Positions 26,515 to 34,953 of a stretch of DNA of 64,000 nucleotides are shown here, in pieces. The stretch covers positions 1,178,001-1,242,000 of the forward strand of contig OY782760.1 of assembly GCA_963678205.1 (NCBI GenBank), written 5' to 3'. The stretch is from G963556115 sp963678205. GTDB lineage: Bacteria > Planctomycetota > SZUA-567. Made by a program: the position numbers and the translations under genes. The notes beneath the pieces are model-generated. The model worked only from the letters and a program-made list of their open reading frames with translations, was not told the DNA's origin and did not search any database. Every line of letters begins with the position of its first letter. The stretch's first letter is position 1.

Positions 26515-26557
26515 ATAAAAAAATAAAGGGCTTTCAACTCTATTTAGAGGAAGCCCT
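26515..26557 (-). terminator. Terminator of the TPR membrane-protein gene
   Basis: On the minus strand AGGGCTT (26557-26551) pairs with AAGCCCT (26533-26527), with an inner AGAG... CTCT stem, and a T-rich stretch (TTTATTTTTTTA) follows. It separates this gene from hisB. Confidence 0.85.
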
Positions 26558-26589
26558 AAGGTATTCAAGAAAAATTAAATTTTTCTAGG

Positions 26590-27294
26590 CTAATTCTTTG
26601 CCTTTTTGTCTAAAAGTAGTGTTTTAGCAAATGAAGCATAATCAGCTAGGTTGCCAAGCGCAACTTTTTCTGCTCTCTTATCTGTTCCATTAATATTATC
26701 TATTACAGCTGTATATGTCTTTATTGCTTCGTCATCCTTCCCAAGTTTTTCTTGCGCAAGAGCTTTATATAAAAGAGCTTCATGCATTAGGTATTCCTCC
26801 TTGGAATTAATTACTTCCTGGTATGATTTAATAGCACCTTCGTAATCTTCTAGATTGAAGAGTATAGTACCATAATCAAGTTTTACCTGGTTTATAAATG
26901 AGTTTTTAGGGTTGGTTTTAATAAATTCCTCGCCAGCTTTCTTTGCAAGCTCGAGTTTGGCTTTATCATAAGTAATACCAGCAGCGCTAATAACAAGCAT
27001 ATCGCCATATTGTGACGCAGGAGTATCCGGGATCTCTTTTGTTGCTTTTGCAATTTCACTTGACATGTCGCCAAATGTAGTCTGTGCAGCGAATGTTGCT
27101 TTAAGAATAGTGTTCCATGAGTCGATTTTTGCCGCTTCTTTTCGTTCACTAATTATTGAAATAGCAATAGCAATTACAATTACTATGACAAGGTAAATAG
27201 CAACCTTTCTAAATTTTGCAACTACTTTATGCGCAAATATTTCTTCAGTCTTGGTCGCTTCTGGTGTGCTCTCTTTGGTTTTTACTTCTGTCAT
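26590..27294 (-). CDS. Single-pass membrane protein with TPR repeats (YfgM-like)
   Basis: The 234-residue protein has a short charged cytoplasmic head, one membrane helix (VAIYLVIVIVIAIAISII, about residues 31-48), and an outer part with tetratricopeptide-type helices, for example SFINQVKLDYGTILFNLEDYEGAIKSY and ALLYKALAQEKLGKDDEAIKTY. The layout resembles YfgM, an inner-membrane ancillary protein of the Sec translocon, but sequence likeness outside the TPR pattern was not judged. It has its own terminator and stands between ilvD and hisB, same strand. Function unproven. Confidence 0.75.
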   Translation of the reverse strand: MTEVKTKESTPEATKTEEIFAHKVVAKFRKVAIYLVIVIVIAIAISIISERKEAAKIDSWNTILKATFAAQTTFGDMSSEIAKATKEIPDTPASQYGDMLVISAAGITYDKAKLELAKKAGEEFIKTNPKNSFINQVKLDYGTILFNLEDYEGAIKSYQEVINSKEEYLMHEALLYKALAQEKLGKDDEAIKTYTAVIDNINGTDKRAEKVALGNLADYASFAKTLLLDKKAKN

Positions 27295-27380
27295 AGTATA
27301 TATCCTTTAGTTAGCTTTTGAAATTATATTATAAAATAATAAAAACAAGTAATAGAAATTTTCATCTGATTATAGCAATA

Positions 27381-27418
27381 AAAAAGGCTACTGCAATGTT
27401 TTTATTCCAGTAGCCTCG
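27381..27418 (-). terminator. Terminator of ilvD
   Basis: GAGGCTACTGGAATA on the minus strand folds back with CAGTAGCC; the 8-bp GGCTACTG/CAGTAGCC stem is perfect and is followed by TTTTTTATT. Confidence 0.85.
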
Positions 27419-27434
27419 AATATATTTATTATCG

Positions 27435-29234
27435 TTATATATCAAAAACTCCACCCTGATCTGCACTTGTTGCGTGTGCAGAGTAGCGAGCGAGCCATCC
27501 ACGTTTTACCTTTGGTTCGAACTCTCCAACTTGCTTCATGCGTTTTGTAATTTCTGCGTCTGAAACTCTGAGGTTCATTGAGCGCTTTTTTGTATCGATA
27601 TCTATAATGTCACCATTCTTAATTATTGCAATTTCTCCCCTTGAAGCAGCTTCAGGGGAAACATGCCCAATACATAGCCCTCTAGTACCTCCACTAAAGC
27701 GTCCATCAGTGATTAGAGCTGCTTTAATATTTGCACCGCTTAACGCCGCGGTCGGTGATAGCATTTCTTGCATGCCAGGACCGCCTTTAGGACCTTCGTA
27801 GCGGATTATTATTACATCACCATCCTTGACTTTACCTTCAAGTATACCGTCAAGAGCTTCTTCCTGGGATTCAAAGATTACAGCTGGTCCACTAAAGATT
27901 TTCATGTCTTCAGCTACACCAGCGGTCTTTACTACCGCACCTTGGCGTGCAATGTTACCAAAGAGCACAGTAAGACCTCCATCTTTGCTGAAGGGCTCTT
28001 CTTTGGTGCGGATAATGTTTCCGTCAGGTGCAGGTGTTTCTTTAAGATTATCTCCTAGTGTCCCTGTTACTGAGATGCAATCAAGTTTCAGTGGGGTAAT
28101 CGTAGAGACTTCTTTAAGTATTGCAGGTATACCGCCTTTCTGATGTACATCTTCCATATGAACTTCGGGGCGAGATGGAGAAACTTTACATATGCATGGG
28201 ACCTTCTTTGAAATAGAATTAATACGTTTTAGATCATATTTTATACCCGCTGAACTAGCTAACGAAAGGGTATGAAGTATTGTATTTGTACTGCCTCCCA
28301 TTGCCATATCTGCAATAAATGCATTATCAATTGAATCTTTGGTAACAATATCTAATGGGCGAATATTATTGTCAATACAGTTTTTGAGTGCTGCTGCCGC
28401 TTCTTTAAACAAAGCAATTCGTTTAGGGTTTAGTTTGGTTTTAGTCTTATTCTTGTCAGCCCATACTTCTGCGGTGATTGTCCCATTTCCTTTTAGCGCA
28501 AGACCAATAACTTCTCCAAGACAGTTCATTGAATTAGCAGTAAACATTCCTGAGCATGAACCACAACCTGGACATGATTTCATTGCCAGACGTTCAAGTG
28601 CTGTATCACTCATTTTGCCAACAGAGTTCTTTCCGATACCTTCAAATACAGATATAAGATCCCCCCCATCTTTACCAGCAAGCATAGGACCGCCGGAAAT
28701 ATATACTGATGGAATATTCATACGTACCATTGCATTGTACATTCCTGGGACGATTTTGTCGCAGTTGCCAATACCTATCCATCCATCACAAGGGTGAGCA
28801 GATAGAATTGTTTCTATCTGGTCTGTAATTAATTCTCGTGAAGCTAGTGAGTATTTCATACCAAAATGTCCCATAGCAATACCATCACAAACAGCCCCCC
28901 CAATATTTGCTTTCCAAACATTATATCCAAGGCTTTTGAGTTGTTTTTCAAGAACTTCTTCCATGGCTCTTAAATGAGCATGCCCTGGGATTTGGTTGGT
29001 GTATGAGTTTATGATTGTAACATATTGTCTTTTTGATTCTTTAATGTTTTTAATAACGCCAGCTGCTTTAAGCAGACTTGTTGCTCCTAGAAGTTTTTTA
29101 TTGCCAGCAAAGATTTTGCTGCCATTAGTTTGTACATTCTTAACGCCGTCATTAATAAATATCCCTTTCTTCTGAGATATTTTGTTACTAGCTTTTTTTG
29201 TGCCGCACTTACTTGTAGCTTTCTTTTTAGCCAT
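27435..29234 (-). CDS. ilvD: Dihydroxy-acid dehydratase with lysine-rich N-terminal extension
   Basis: The 599-residue product is IlvD, the iron-sulfur enzyme that makes 2-keto acids for valine, isoleucine and leucine. It shows VCDGIAMGHFGMKYSLASREL, GIGNCDKIVPGM, CPGCGSCSGMFTANSMNCLGE with cluster cysteines, DMAMGGSTNTILHTLSLA, and SGANIKAALITDGRFSGGTRGLCIGHVSPEAASRG. The first about 45 residues are an added basic stretch (MAKKKATSKCGTKKASNK...) not usual for the family, where proteins begin nearer the RS-D-x-x-K-x-G region; that region itself is degenerate here. An AAGGA lies just ahead of the ATG. The extension resembles the lysine tail of the HU-like gene 450 bases away. Its role is unknown. 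Confidence 0.95.
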   Translation of the reverse strand: MAKKKATSKCGTKKASNKISQKKGIFINDGVKNVQTNGSKIFAGNKKLLGATSLLKAAGVIKNIKESKRQYVTIINSYTNQIPGHAHLRAMEEVLEKQLKSLGYNVWKANIGGAVCDGIAMGHFGMKYSLASRELITDQIETILSAHPCDGWIGIGNCDKIVPGMYNAMVRMNIPSVYISGGPMLAGKDGGDLISVFEGIGKNSVGKMSDTALERLAMKSCPGCGSCSGMFTANSMNCLGEVIGLALKGNGTITAEVWADKNKTKTKLNPKRIALFKEAAAALKNCIDNNIRPLDIVTKDSIDNAFIADMAMGGSTNTILHTLSLASSAGIKYDLKRINSISKKVPCICKVSPSRPEVHMEDVHQKGGIPAILKEVSTITPLKLDCISVTGTLGDNLKETPAPDGNIIRTKEEPFSKDGGLTVLFGNIARQGAVVKTAGVAEDMKIFSGPAVIFESQEEALDGILEGKVKDGDVIIIRYEGPKGGPGMQEMLSPTAALSGANIKAALITDGRFSGGTRGLCIGHVSPEAASRGEIAIIKNGDIIDIDTKKRSMNLRVSDAEITKRMKQVGEFEPKVKRGWLARYSAHATSADQGGVFDI

Positions 29235-29684
29235 TATTAAAAATCCTTTTCTAAAGAAATATCAACACCATTATTCACCGAATTTTGTAGGCGCTTTATT
29301 GTAATGTGAATACTAATTATAAGTATAATAATTAAAAAATCTATAAAGTTTTGGGTAAGAACGTTCAATATTTTTATGTACAATAAAAATTGGGTTTCTT
29401 TTTTTTAATAATGTAATATTCAGATTTTAAATATTTATGTATATTTATTTGGTACATGGTATATAGTGATTTGAGACTTTTATTATAATAAAAAGTAAAG
29501 TTGCATATATGCTAAATGTGACTAATGTGATTGTTGAGTGTAAAAAAAAACGACAAAATAATTTTTTTTTACAGCTTTTTAGTTGCTATTTAATAGTAAT
29601 ACAGGTAGATTAAAGCTTAAATACTAATGGTTTTGTGGTTTTTAATTAAATTTTTATTTCAATAAAAAAAAGTGGGAGAAAAAG
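29235..29684. other. Divergent control region between ilvD and the HU-like gene
   Basis: The 450 bases hold no gene. They are strongly AT-rich with several long A or T runs (for example near 29400, 29541 and 29560). The best promoter-like match for the HU-like gene is TTGAGT (29534-29539), 17 bases, AATAAT (29557-29562), which is only moderate. Confidence 0.5.
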
Positions 29685-30149
29685 ATGGCTAAGAAAGTAG
29701 CAAAGAAAACTGCTGCAAAGAAAGTAGCAAAGAAAGTAACTAAAAAGGCCCCAGCAAAGAAAGTAACTAAAAAGGCCCCAGCAAAGAAAGTAACTAAAAA
29801 GGCTCCAGCAAAGAAAGTAACAAAAAAGGTATCAATTGCAAGAGATAAAACTAAGCCTTTGACTAAAACCCAGCTTATTGCAACTATTGCTGAAATGACA
29901 GCGTTAGAAAAGAAACAGGTGTCTGCTGTTATTGACTCTATCCCAGTTCTTCTAGAAACAGAATTGAAAAAACCTGGTAGCTTCCAGTTACCTGGTATTC
30001 TTAAGATTGAAAAGAAACGAGTGCCAGCTCAGAAAGCAATTAAGAACTGGACTAATCCATTCACAGGTGAAGTTGGAACTAAGCCATCTAAACCGGCTCA
30101 CAATAAAATTAAAGTTCGTGCTCTAAAGCGCCTAAAAGACATGGCGTAA
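29685..30149 (+). CDS. HU/IHF-family DNA-binding protein with histone-H1-like lysine tail
   Basis: The 154-residue protein has two parts. Residues 1 to about 55 are almost only Lys, Ala, Val, Thr and Pro, with three exact KVTKKAPAK units, like the tails of histone H1 and of basic bacterial chromatin proteins. Residues about 60-154 form an HU-like domain: LTKTQLIATIAEMTALEKKQVSAVI, ELKKPGSFQLPGILKIEKK (HU beta core) and NPFTGE, where the P of the NP pair normally intercalates in DNA. It is likely an abundant nucleoid protein in which the tail adds non-specific DNA binding and compaction. It stands alone with its own terminator; an AGTGGGAGAAA ribosome site precedes the ATG. Confidence 0.92.
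   Translation: MAKKVAKKTAAKKVAKKVTKKAPAKKVTKKAPAKKVTKKAPAKKVTKKVSIARDKTKPLTKTQLIATIAEMTALEKKQVSAVIDSIPVLLETELKKPGSFQLPGILKIEKKRVPAQKAIKNWTNPFTGEVGTKPSKPAHNKIKVRALKRLKDMA
29733..29813 (+). repeat. Three 27-bp tandem repeats in the basic tail
   Basis: Three in-frame copies of a 27-base unit (starting AAAGTAACTAAAAAGGC) encode KVTKKAPAK. They differ by one base in the last copy, and a fourth degenerate half-unit follows. Near-identity at silent positions indicates recent slippage, so tail length probably varies between strains. Confidence 0.92.
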
Positions 30150-30180
30150 TCTAAGTTTGTAATTAGTAATTTTAGATAAT

Positions 30181-30215
30181 AAAAACTGCCTCGGCCTTAT
30201 GCTGAGGCAGTTTTT
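30181..30215 (+). terminator. Terminator of the HU-like gene
   Basis: AAAAACTGCCTCGGC pairs with GCTGAGGCAGTTTTT around a five-base loop (one G-T pair), followed by the T-run. It is a strong intrinsic terminator that could also work in reverse. Confidence 0.95.
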
Positions 30216-30347
30216 ATTGGTATTTTAGGCGGTAATTTTTTTTGGCATAGATTGATTTAAGTCTACGGAAAAAGTTGTCGATAAACTAGTAATTATTGTT
30301 TTATAGTAAAAGTTGAAAATTATAACTGCCTTATTGGAGAAATTCTT

Positions 30348-30800
30348 ATGAATACAACTAAGCTTTTGATCACCATTGATAAGGGGTGTGAAGATATTGA
30401 ACTCCCAGAGTATAAAAGTACAGGGGCAAGTGGCATGGATGTAAGAGCGGCGGTAGAATCTACTGTTATACTTAGACCAGGTGAGATAAAACTTATTCCT
30501 ACTGGGCTTAGAATGGCGATTGGAGAAGGATATGAAATTCAGGTAAGACCGCGTTCGGGGCTTGCACTTAAGCATGGTATAACTGTTACTAACTCACCAG
30601 GAACCATTGATGCAGATTATAGAGGACCGGTTGGAATTATTCTTGCAAATACTTCTACTGAAGACTTTGAGGTTAATAGGGGGGATAGAATAGCTCAATT
30701 CGTTATTCAGGAAGTAACTCAGGCAGAGATAGAAATAGTTGATGAGCTGCCTGATACAGAGCGTGGAGCTGGTGGCTTTGGTAGTACTGGAAAGAAATAA
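30348..30800 (+). CDS. dut: Deoxyuridine 5'-triphosphate nucleotidohydrolase
   Basis: The 150-residue product is a trimeric-type dUTPase with all five family motifs: GASGMDVRA, PRSGLALKHGI, GTIDADYRG with the catalytic Asp, RGDRIAQFVI and the C-terminal RGAGGFGSTG that closes over the active site. It splits dUTP to dUMP and pyrophosphate, keeping uracil out of DNA. GGAGAAA precedes the start. Its stop TAA overlaps the uppP ATG by one base. Confidence 0.97.
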   Translation: MNTTKLLITIDKGCEDIELPEYKSTGASGMDVRAAVESTVILRPGEIKLIPTGLRMAIGEGYEIQVRPRSGLALKHGITVTNSPGTIDADYRGPVGIILANTSTEDFEVNRGDRIAQFVIQEVTQAEIEIVDELPDTERGAGGFGSTGKK

Positions 30801-31594
30801 TGGATAGTTCTAACCTTACATATAGTTGGGCGGTAGTTTTAGGATTTATTCAAGGTATGACTGAATTTCTGCCAGTATCTAGCAGTGCGCATCTTGCTCT
30901 TGCAGAGCACCTTGGCCATGGGGTTGTTGAAAATTTCGGTTATGATATTCTTTTGCATTTAGCAACTGTTATTGCTGTCGTAGGAGCATTTTATCGCGAT
31001 ATTGTGGATATATTAAAGACACGCAGTAATTGGATTGTTGTTGGTTATATAATATTTGGATCAATTCCTGCTGGTTTTTTTGGAATTTTGTTTAAAGATT
31101 ATTTTGAAGGGCTTGCGCAGAATCCGGTTATTATCTGTTGTTGTCTTATGCTTACAGCATCGCTTTTAATGTTAGCTCATAAAACAATTGATAGCGATAT
31201 GTTGCTACAGAGAGCTGGATGGTTAAGATCATTTAAGATAGGATGTTTTCAGGTAGTTGGTATGTTGCCTGGGGTAAGCAGAAGTGGGGCTACAATTGCG
31301 GGAGGGGTTTTACTCAAACTGGATAGAGAGGCGGCAGTTAAATTTAGTTTTTTCCTGATGATTCCTGCTGTACTTGGGGCAAACTTATTAAATATTCTAA
31401 AAAACCCACAGGAAGTTTTAACGTTACCTATAGGGCCGGCAATTACAGGATGCATTATTGCATTAGTAAGTGGGCTGGTAGCTGCAAGGCTTATGCTAAA
31501 AATAGTAAAGGGAAAGAGCCTAGAATGGTTTGCTTTGTATTGTGCATTTGTGGGGGTTCTTGGGCTGATATACTTTGGCTTAATTGCTGGGTAA
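30800..31594 (+). CDS. uppP: Undecaprenyl-diphosphate phosphatase
   Basis: The 264-residue membrane protein has about eight helices and both UppP signatures: GFIQGMTEFLPVSSSAHLAL near the N-terminus and LPGVSRSGATIAGG in the second half, with the catalytic Glu, Ser and Arg residues. It recycles undecaprenyl diphosphate to the lipid carrier for peptidoglycan. The start overlaps the dut stop (TAATG), indicating translational coupling. Confidence 0.96.
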   Translation: MDSSNLTYSWAVVLGFIQGMTEFLPVSSSAHLALAEHLGHGVVENFGYDILLHLATVIAVVGAFYRDIVDILKTRSNWIVVGYIIFGSIPAGFFGILFKDYFEGLAQNPVIICCCLMLTASLLMLAHKTIDSDMLLQRAGWLRSFKIGCFQVVGMLPGVSRSGATIAGGVLLKLDREAAVKFSFFLMIPAVLGANLLNILKNPQEVLTLPIGPAITGCIIALVSGLVAARLMLKIVKGKSLEWFALYCAFVGVLGLIYFGLIAG

Positions 31595-31651
31595 TGCTTA
31601 ATAAATAATTTGATGTTATAGTTATAATAGTATAGAAAGAAGGTATTCCTT

Positions 31652-34396
31652 ATGGCAAAGGGTAAGAAGGTTAAAACGAAAACTACAAGCCAGACTCAAT
31701 CTAAGACAGCATATATGGCTTTCTTTATTGGGTTGTTTCTATGTGGAATGAGTATTTTTCTAATATTATCTTTTTTGACTGCTGATATTACTCTTGACCC
31801 TATTAATGGTGGAAATTACTGTAGTACTGGGCTTATCGGGTCATGGCTGGCATATGGGGTTGTCCTTAGCTTTGGTAAAATCTCATCATTCTTTTTAGCG
31901 TTGCTGGTATTTCTTTGGGGATCACTGGTGATGAAGAGAGGTAAATTCTTTGGTACTTGGGTTAATGTGCTTGGTGGGCTGCTTATGTTGTTTTCTGTTT
32001 CTATTATAAGTGGTTTGCTTGGTAGTGGGGATTTTTATTCTGGGGGGCTTCTTTCTGAGATAGTTCTTCCTTATGCCAGTCTGTACGGTGGTGGCTTTGG
32101 AGTATTTATGATGAGTTCGGTTATATTTGTAACCGGCATGATTCTTGCATTTGGAACAAAGGTTTTCTCCGTTGCAGAATATATAGGTGAAATCATTGTG
32201 CGTATATTGTTTGTTAGCTTTAAGGGAGTGGCAAAAGTCTGTAAAGAAGGAAAAGATAGCTTTACTCCGAGAGTAAAACGTGCAATGCTTACTGCTGGAG
32301 CCGGAGTGGCTGCCCCAATGAAAGAGGTCAAAAAGGTTGCAATAAATCGCATTGCAGAACGTGCTGAGAGAGTTGCAGCTAAGAGAAATGAATTGTTAGA
32401 TGAGGAAGATGAATCTGGCGTAATTGTTGATGCAGAAATAGTTAATGAAGAAATAGCTGATGAACACGTAAGTACTATTTCTAAACCAGAAACCACAAGA
32501 GATAGGGTGATAATAAATAGAGAAACAGCGCTTGAGAATATTTCTGATAAATTTGAATTTAAGGCAGAAGCTACTAGTGATCCTGTCGTTGATATCATTG
32601 ATGAGAGTGAATTGGATGATGCGGTAGATAGCTATATGGATGAGTCTGCTGTTGATGAGGTGAATGAGGCAGATTTTGACAGTGAAGGTGGTAGCGCAAG
32701 TAATATTGATTTTTCAGAGGAGGTGGGAAATAATCCATACGCAACGCTTGCGGCCAAAGATGCAGCAAAGAAAGCAAGAGAGGAAGTAGAAGAATTAAAG
32801 AATTTGACAAAATCATCAGAACATAATCCTTCATCCCATCCATATAAATTGCCAGCACTTGATTTATTGGATGCTATTCCTGAACGTAAAGGAGGCAATC
32901 CTGCAGCTCTAGCTAAACGGGCAAAAATTTTAGAAAACCTCCTTGCTGATTTTAAGATTCAAGGGCAGGTTGTTCATATTGAAAGAGGACCAAGAATTAC
33001 TCAGTTTGAGATCAGCCTTGCCCCTGGAATCAAGCTTAGCCGTGTAAGTGGGCTACAGGACAATATCTCTATGGTTCTTAAAGCTCCAAGTATTCGAATC
33101 ATTGCACCTATTCCTGGTAAGGATACTATTGGTATTGAGATTCCAAATATTGATCAAGAACTTGTATGTCTTCGAGAGGTTGTTGAGGCTGTAGATATTA
33201 GCAATCGAAAACAGGCTCTTCCATTGTGTCTTGCAAAGGATGTGTCAGGCAAACCAATTGTTGCAGATCTTGCAAAGATGCCACATCTTTTAATTGCTGG
33301 TGCGACTGGTAGCGGTAAGTCTGTTTGTATTAATTCTATTATAATGTCATTTCTTACATGTTTACGTTATGATGAGTGTAAACTTATTATGGTTGATCCT
33401 AAAGTAGTTGAGTTGTCAAGATTTCGCGATATTCCGCATCTGATGAGTCCGGTTATTACCGATATGCAGAAAGCTGTAGGAGTGCTTGAATGGGCGTGTC
33501 AGGAAATGGATCAGCGTTATGAAAAGTTGAGTATGGTAAGTGTTAATAATCTCGCAAAATTTAATGCATTATCCAGTGAAGAGATAGAGCGTAGGGTAAC
33601 AAATATTTATGGTGAGGAAGAACTCGAGCATTTCCCAAGAAAGCTTCCTTATATAGTTATTATTATTGATGAGTTAGCTGACCTTATGATGGTAGCTAAG
33701 AAGGATGTTGAAAATCATATTGCACGCCTTGCAGCAAAGAGCCGTGCGGTAGGCATTCATCTTATTCTTGCTACACAGCGTCCATCTACCGATGTTATTA
33801 CCGGTCTTATCAAAGCAAATATGCCTTCACGTATTGCATTTCAGGTGTCAAGTAAGATTGATAGCCGTATTATCCTTGATCAGATGGGAGCGGAGTCACT
33901 ACTTGGGCAGGGGGATATGCTCTATCTACCGCCAGGAGTAAGCAAGGTGATGAGATCGCAGGGCGTGTTTGTCAGTGATGAAGAACTATTTAGAGTTGTA
34001 GATCATTGCAAAGCTCAGAGAGGTCCTGAGTATCATACTGCACTCGAGGGACCGGTTATCGGGGGTAACGTTGGTGAGACTGATATCAGTGAGTATGATG
34101 AGTATTTTCTTGAAGCAGCAGAAAGAATTATTGAATCAAATCGTGGATCGGTATCGCTTCTTCAGAGAAAACTTGGTATTGGTTATGGAAGAGCGAGTAG
34201 AATTGTTGACCAGCTTGCGGAGGCAGGTATTCTTGGAGCTTTTAGAGAGGGTAAAGCTAGAGAAATTCTTATAGATATGGATCAATTCTATGCAAAGTAT
34301 TTCGGTGGGGGCTCAAATTTAGGGAAAGGTAAGTACAGACAGGAAGAAAATGCGCCTATTGCAGGGCTACGTGATGATGAAAGAGCGCCTTTTTAA
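31652..34396 (+). CDS. ftsK: DNA translocase FtsK/SpoIIIE
   Basis: The 914-residue protein has the FtsK layout: four membrane helices in about the first 200 residues, an acidic linker (about 240-400), and the motor with GATGSGKS (Walker A), VIIIDELADLMMVAKKDVE (Walker B), LATQRPSTDVITGLIKANMPSRIAFQV and DMLYLPPG. A C-terminal gamma winged helix (SLLQRKLGIGYGRASRIVDQL) reads the polar KOPS-like motifs of the chromosome. It pumps DNA at the division septum to resolve chromosome dimers. AGAAAGAAGG lies upstream of the ATG. It follows uppP by 57 bases and ends in a terminator. Confidence 0.97.
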   Translation: MAKGKKVKTKTTSQTQSKTAYMAFFIGLFLCGMSIFLILSFLTADITLDPINGGNYCSTGLIGSWLAYGVVLSFGKISSFFLALLVFLWGSLVMKRGKFFGTWVNVLGGLLMLFSVSIISGLLGSGDFYSGGLLSEIVLPYASLYGGGFGVFMMSSVIFVTGMILAFGTKVFSVAEYIGEIIVRILFVSFKGVAKVCKEGKDSFTPRVKRAMLTAGAGVAAPMKEVKKVAINRIAERAERVAAKRNELLDEEDESGVIVDAEIVNEEIADEHVSTISKPETTRDRVIINRETALENISDKFEFKAEATSDPVVDIIDESELDDAVDSYMDESAVDEVNEADFDSEGGSASNIDFSEEVGNNPYATLAAKDAAKKAREEVEELKNLTKSSEHNPSSHPYKLPALDLLDAIPERKGGNPAALAKRAKILENLLADFKIQGQVVHIERGPRITQFEISLAPGIKLSRVSGLQDNISMVLKAPSIRIIAPIPGKDTIGIEIPNIDQELVCLREVVEAVDISNRKQALPLCLAKDVSGKPIVADLAKMPHLLIAGATGSGKSVCINSIIMSFLTCLRYDECKLIMVDPKVVELSRFRDIPHLMSPVITDMQKAVGVLEWACQEMDQRYEKLSMVSVNNLAKFNALSSEEIERRVTNIYGEEELEHFPRKLPYIVIIIDELADLMMVAKKDVENHIARLAAKSRAVGIHLILATQRPSTDVITGLIKANMPSRIAFQVSSKIDSRIILDQMGAESLLGQGDMLYLPPGVSKVMRSQGVFVSDEELFRVVDHCKAQRGPEYHTALEGPVIGGNVGETDISEYDEYFLEAAERIIESNRGSVSLLQRKLGIGYGRASRIVDQLAEAGILGAFREGKAREILIDMDQFYAKYFGGGSNLGKGKYRQEENAPIAGLRDDERAPF

Positions 34397-34432
34397 AGGC
34401 ATATTTGTGTTTGAGTGCTATTAATTATTTGT

Positions 34433-34470
34433 GAGTAAAACGGTATGATTTATCGTTTTACTCTTTTTTT
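34433..34470 (+). terminator. Terminator of ftsK
   Basis: GAGTAAAACG (34433-34442) pairs perfectly with CGTTTTACTC (34454-34463), followed by seven T. Confidence 0.93.
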
Positions 34471-34712
34471 ATAGAAATTAAAGTTTGTTGGAATTGTTGT
34501 AATACGAATTAATAGCATGATATTTCTATGTTGTTTTTATGCTACTAATGTGACTGGTAATGGATATGTACTCTTTGCTATAGTCGCTGTTGTGTTTTAT
34601 TGTGTTTGTGTGCAATTGGTTATGTGGTAGTGTTTGTTTTAAATTGCTGCTTTGTTTTGTGTTCGGCTTATGGATATGCTCTTTTGATATTTGTTTTAGC
34701 ATAAAAATATAT

Positions 34713-34739
34713 TAAAGATTTTTTTGATAAGCCCGATTA
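34713..34739 (+). promoter_or_regulatory. Sigma-28 (FliA)-type promoter of flagellin gene 1
   Basis: TAAAGATT (34713-34720), 11 bases and CCCGATTA (34732-34739) match the FliA consensus TAAAGTTT-N11-GCCGATAA at 13 of 16 positions with exact spacing. It implies a leader of about 210 bases before the flagellin start. Confidence 0.85.
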
Positions 34740-34953
34740 TTATGGTTGGAGAAATATACGTTTATTTATAATCTTAATTGTTGATCATCAAGTCGCAGCT
34801 CTGGCTTGTTGTGTTGTCTTGTGTTAAGGTTATGAACTAGATCGGGCAAGGCATGTAGTTTATTTTAGTTATCTATTGCTGGAAATTATGTATTAGTTAT
34901 GTACCACGGATGGTGCATTTTATATTAAATCTGATTTCAAGGAGGAAATCACT
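34740..34953 (+). other. Leader of flagellin gene 1
   Basis: No gene is seen between the promoter and the start codon. The last 29 bases (from 34925), including AAGGAGGAAATC, are identical to those before the second flagellin gene; upstream of that the two leaders are unrelated. Confidence 0.6.

Noticed and set aside
29541..29570. Poly-A/poly-T runs as a mobile-element scar
   Set aside because: No inverted repeats, target duplication or transposase remains nearby; AT-rich control regions are common throughout this window.
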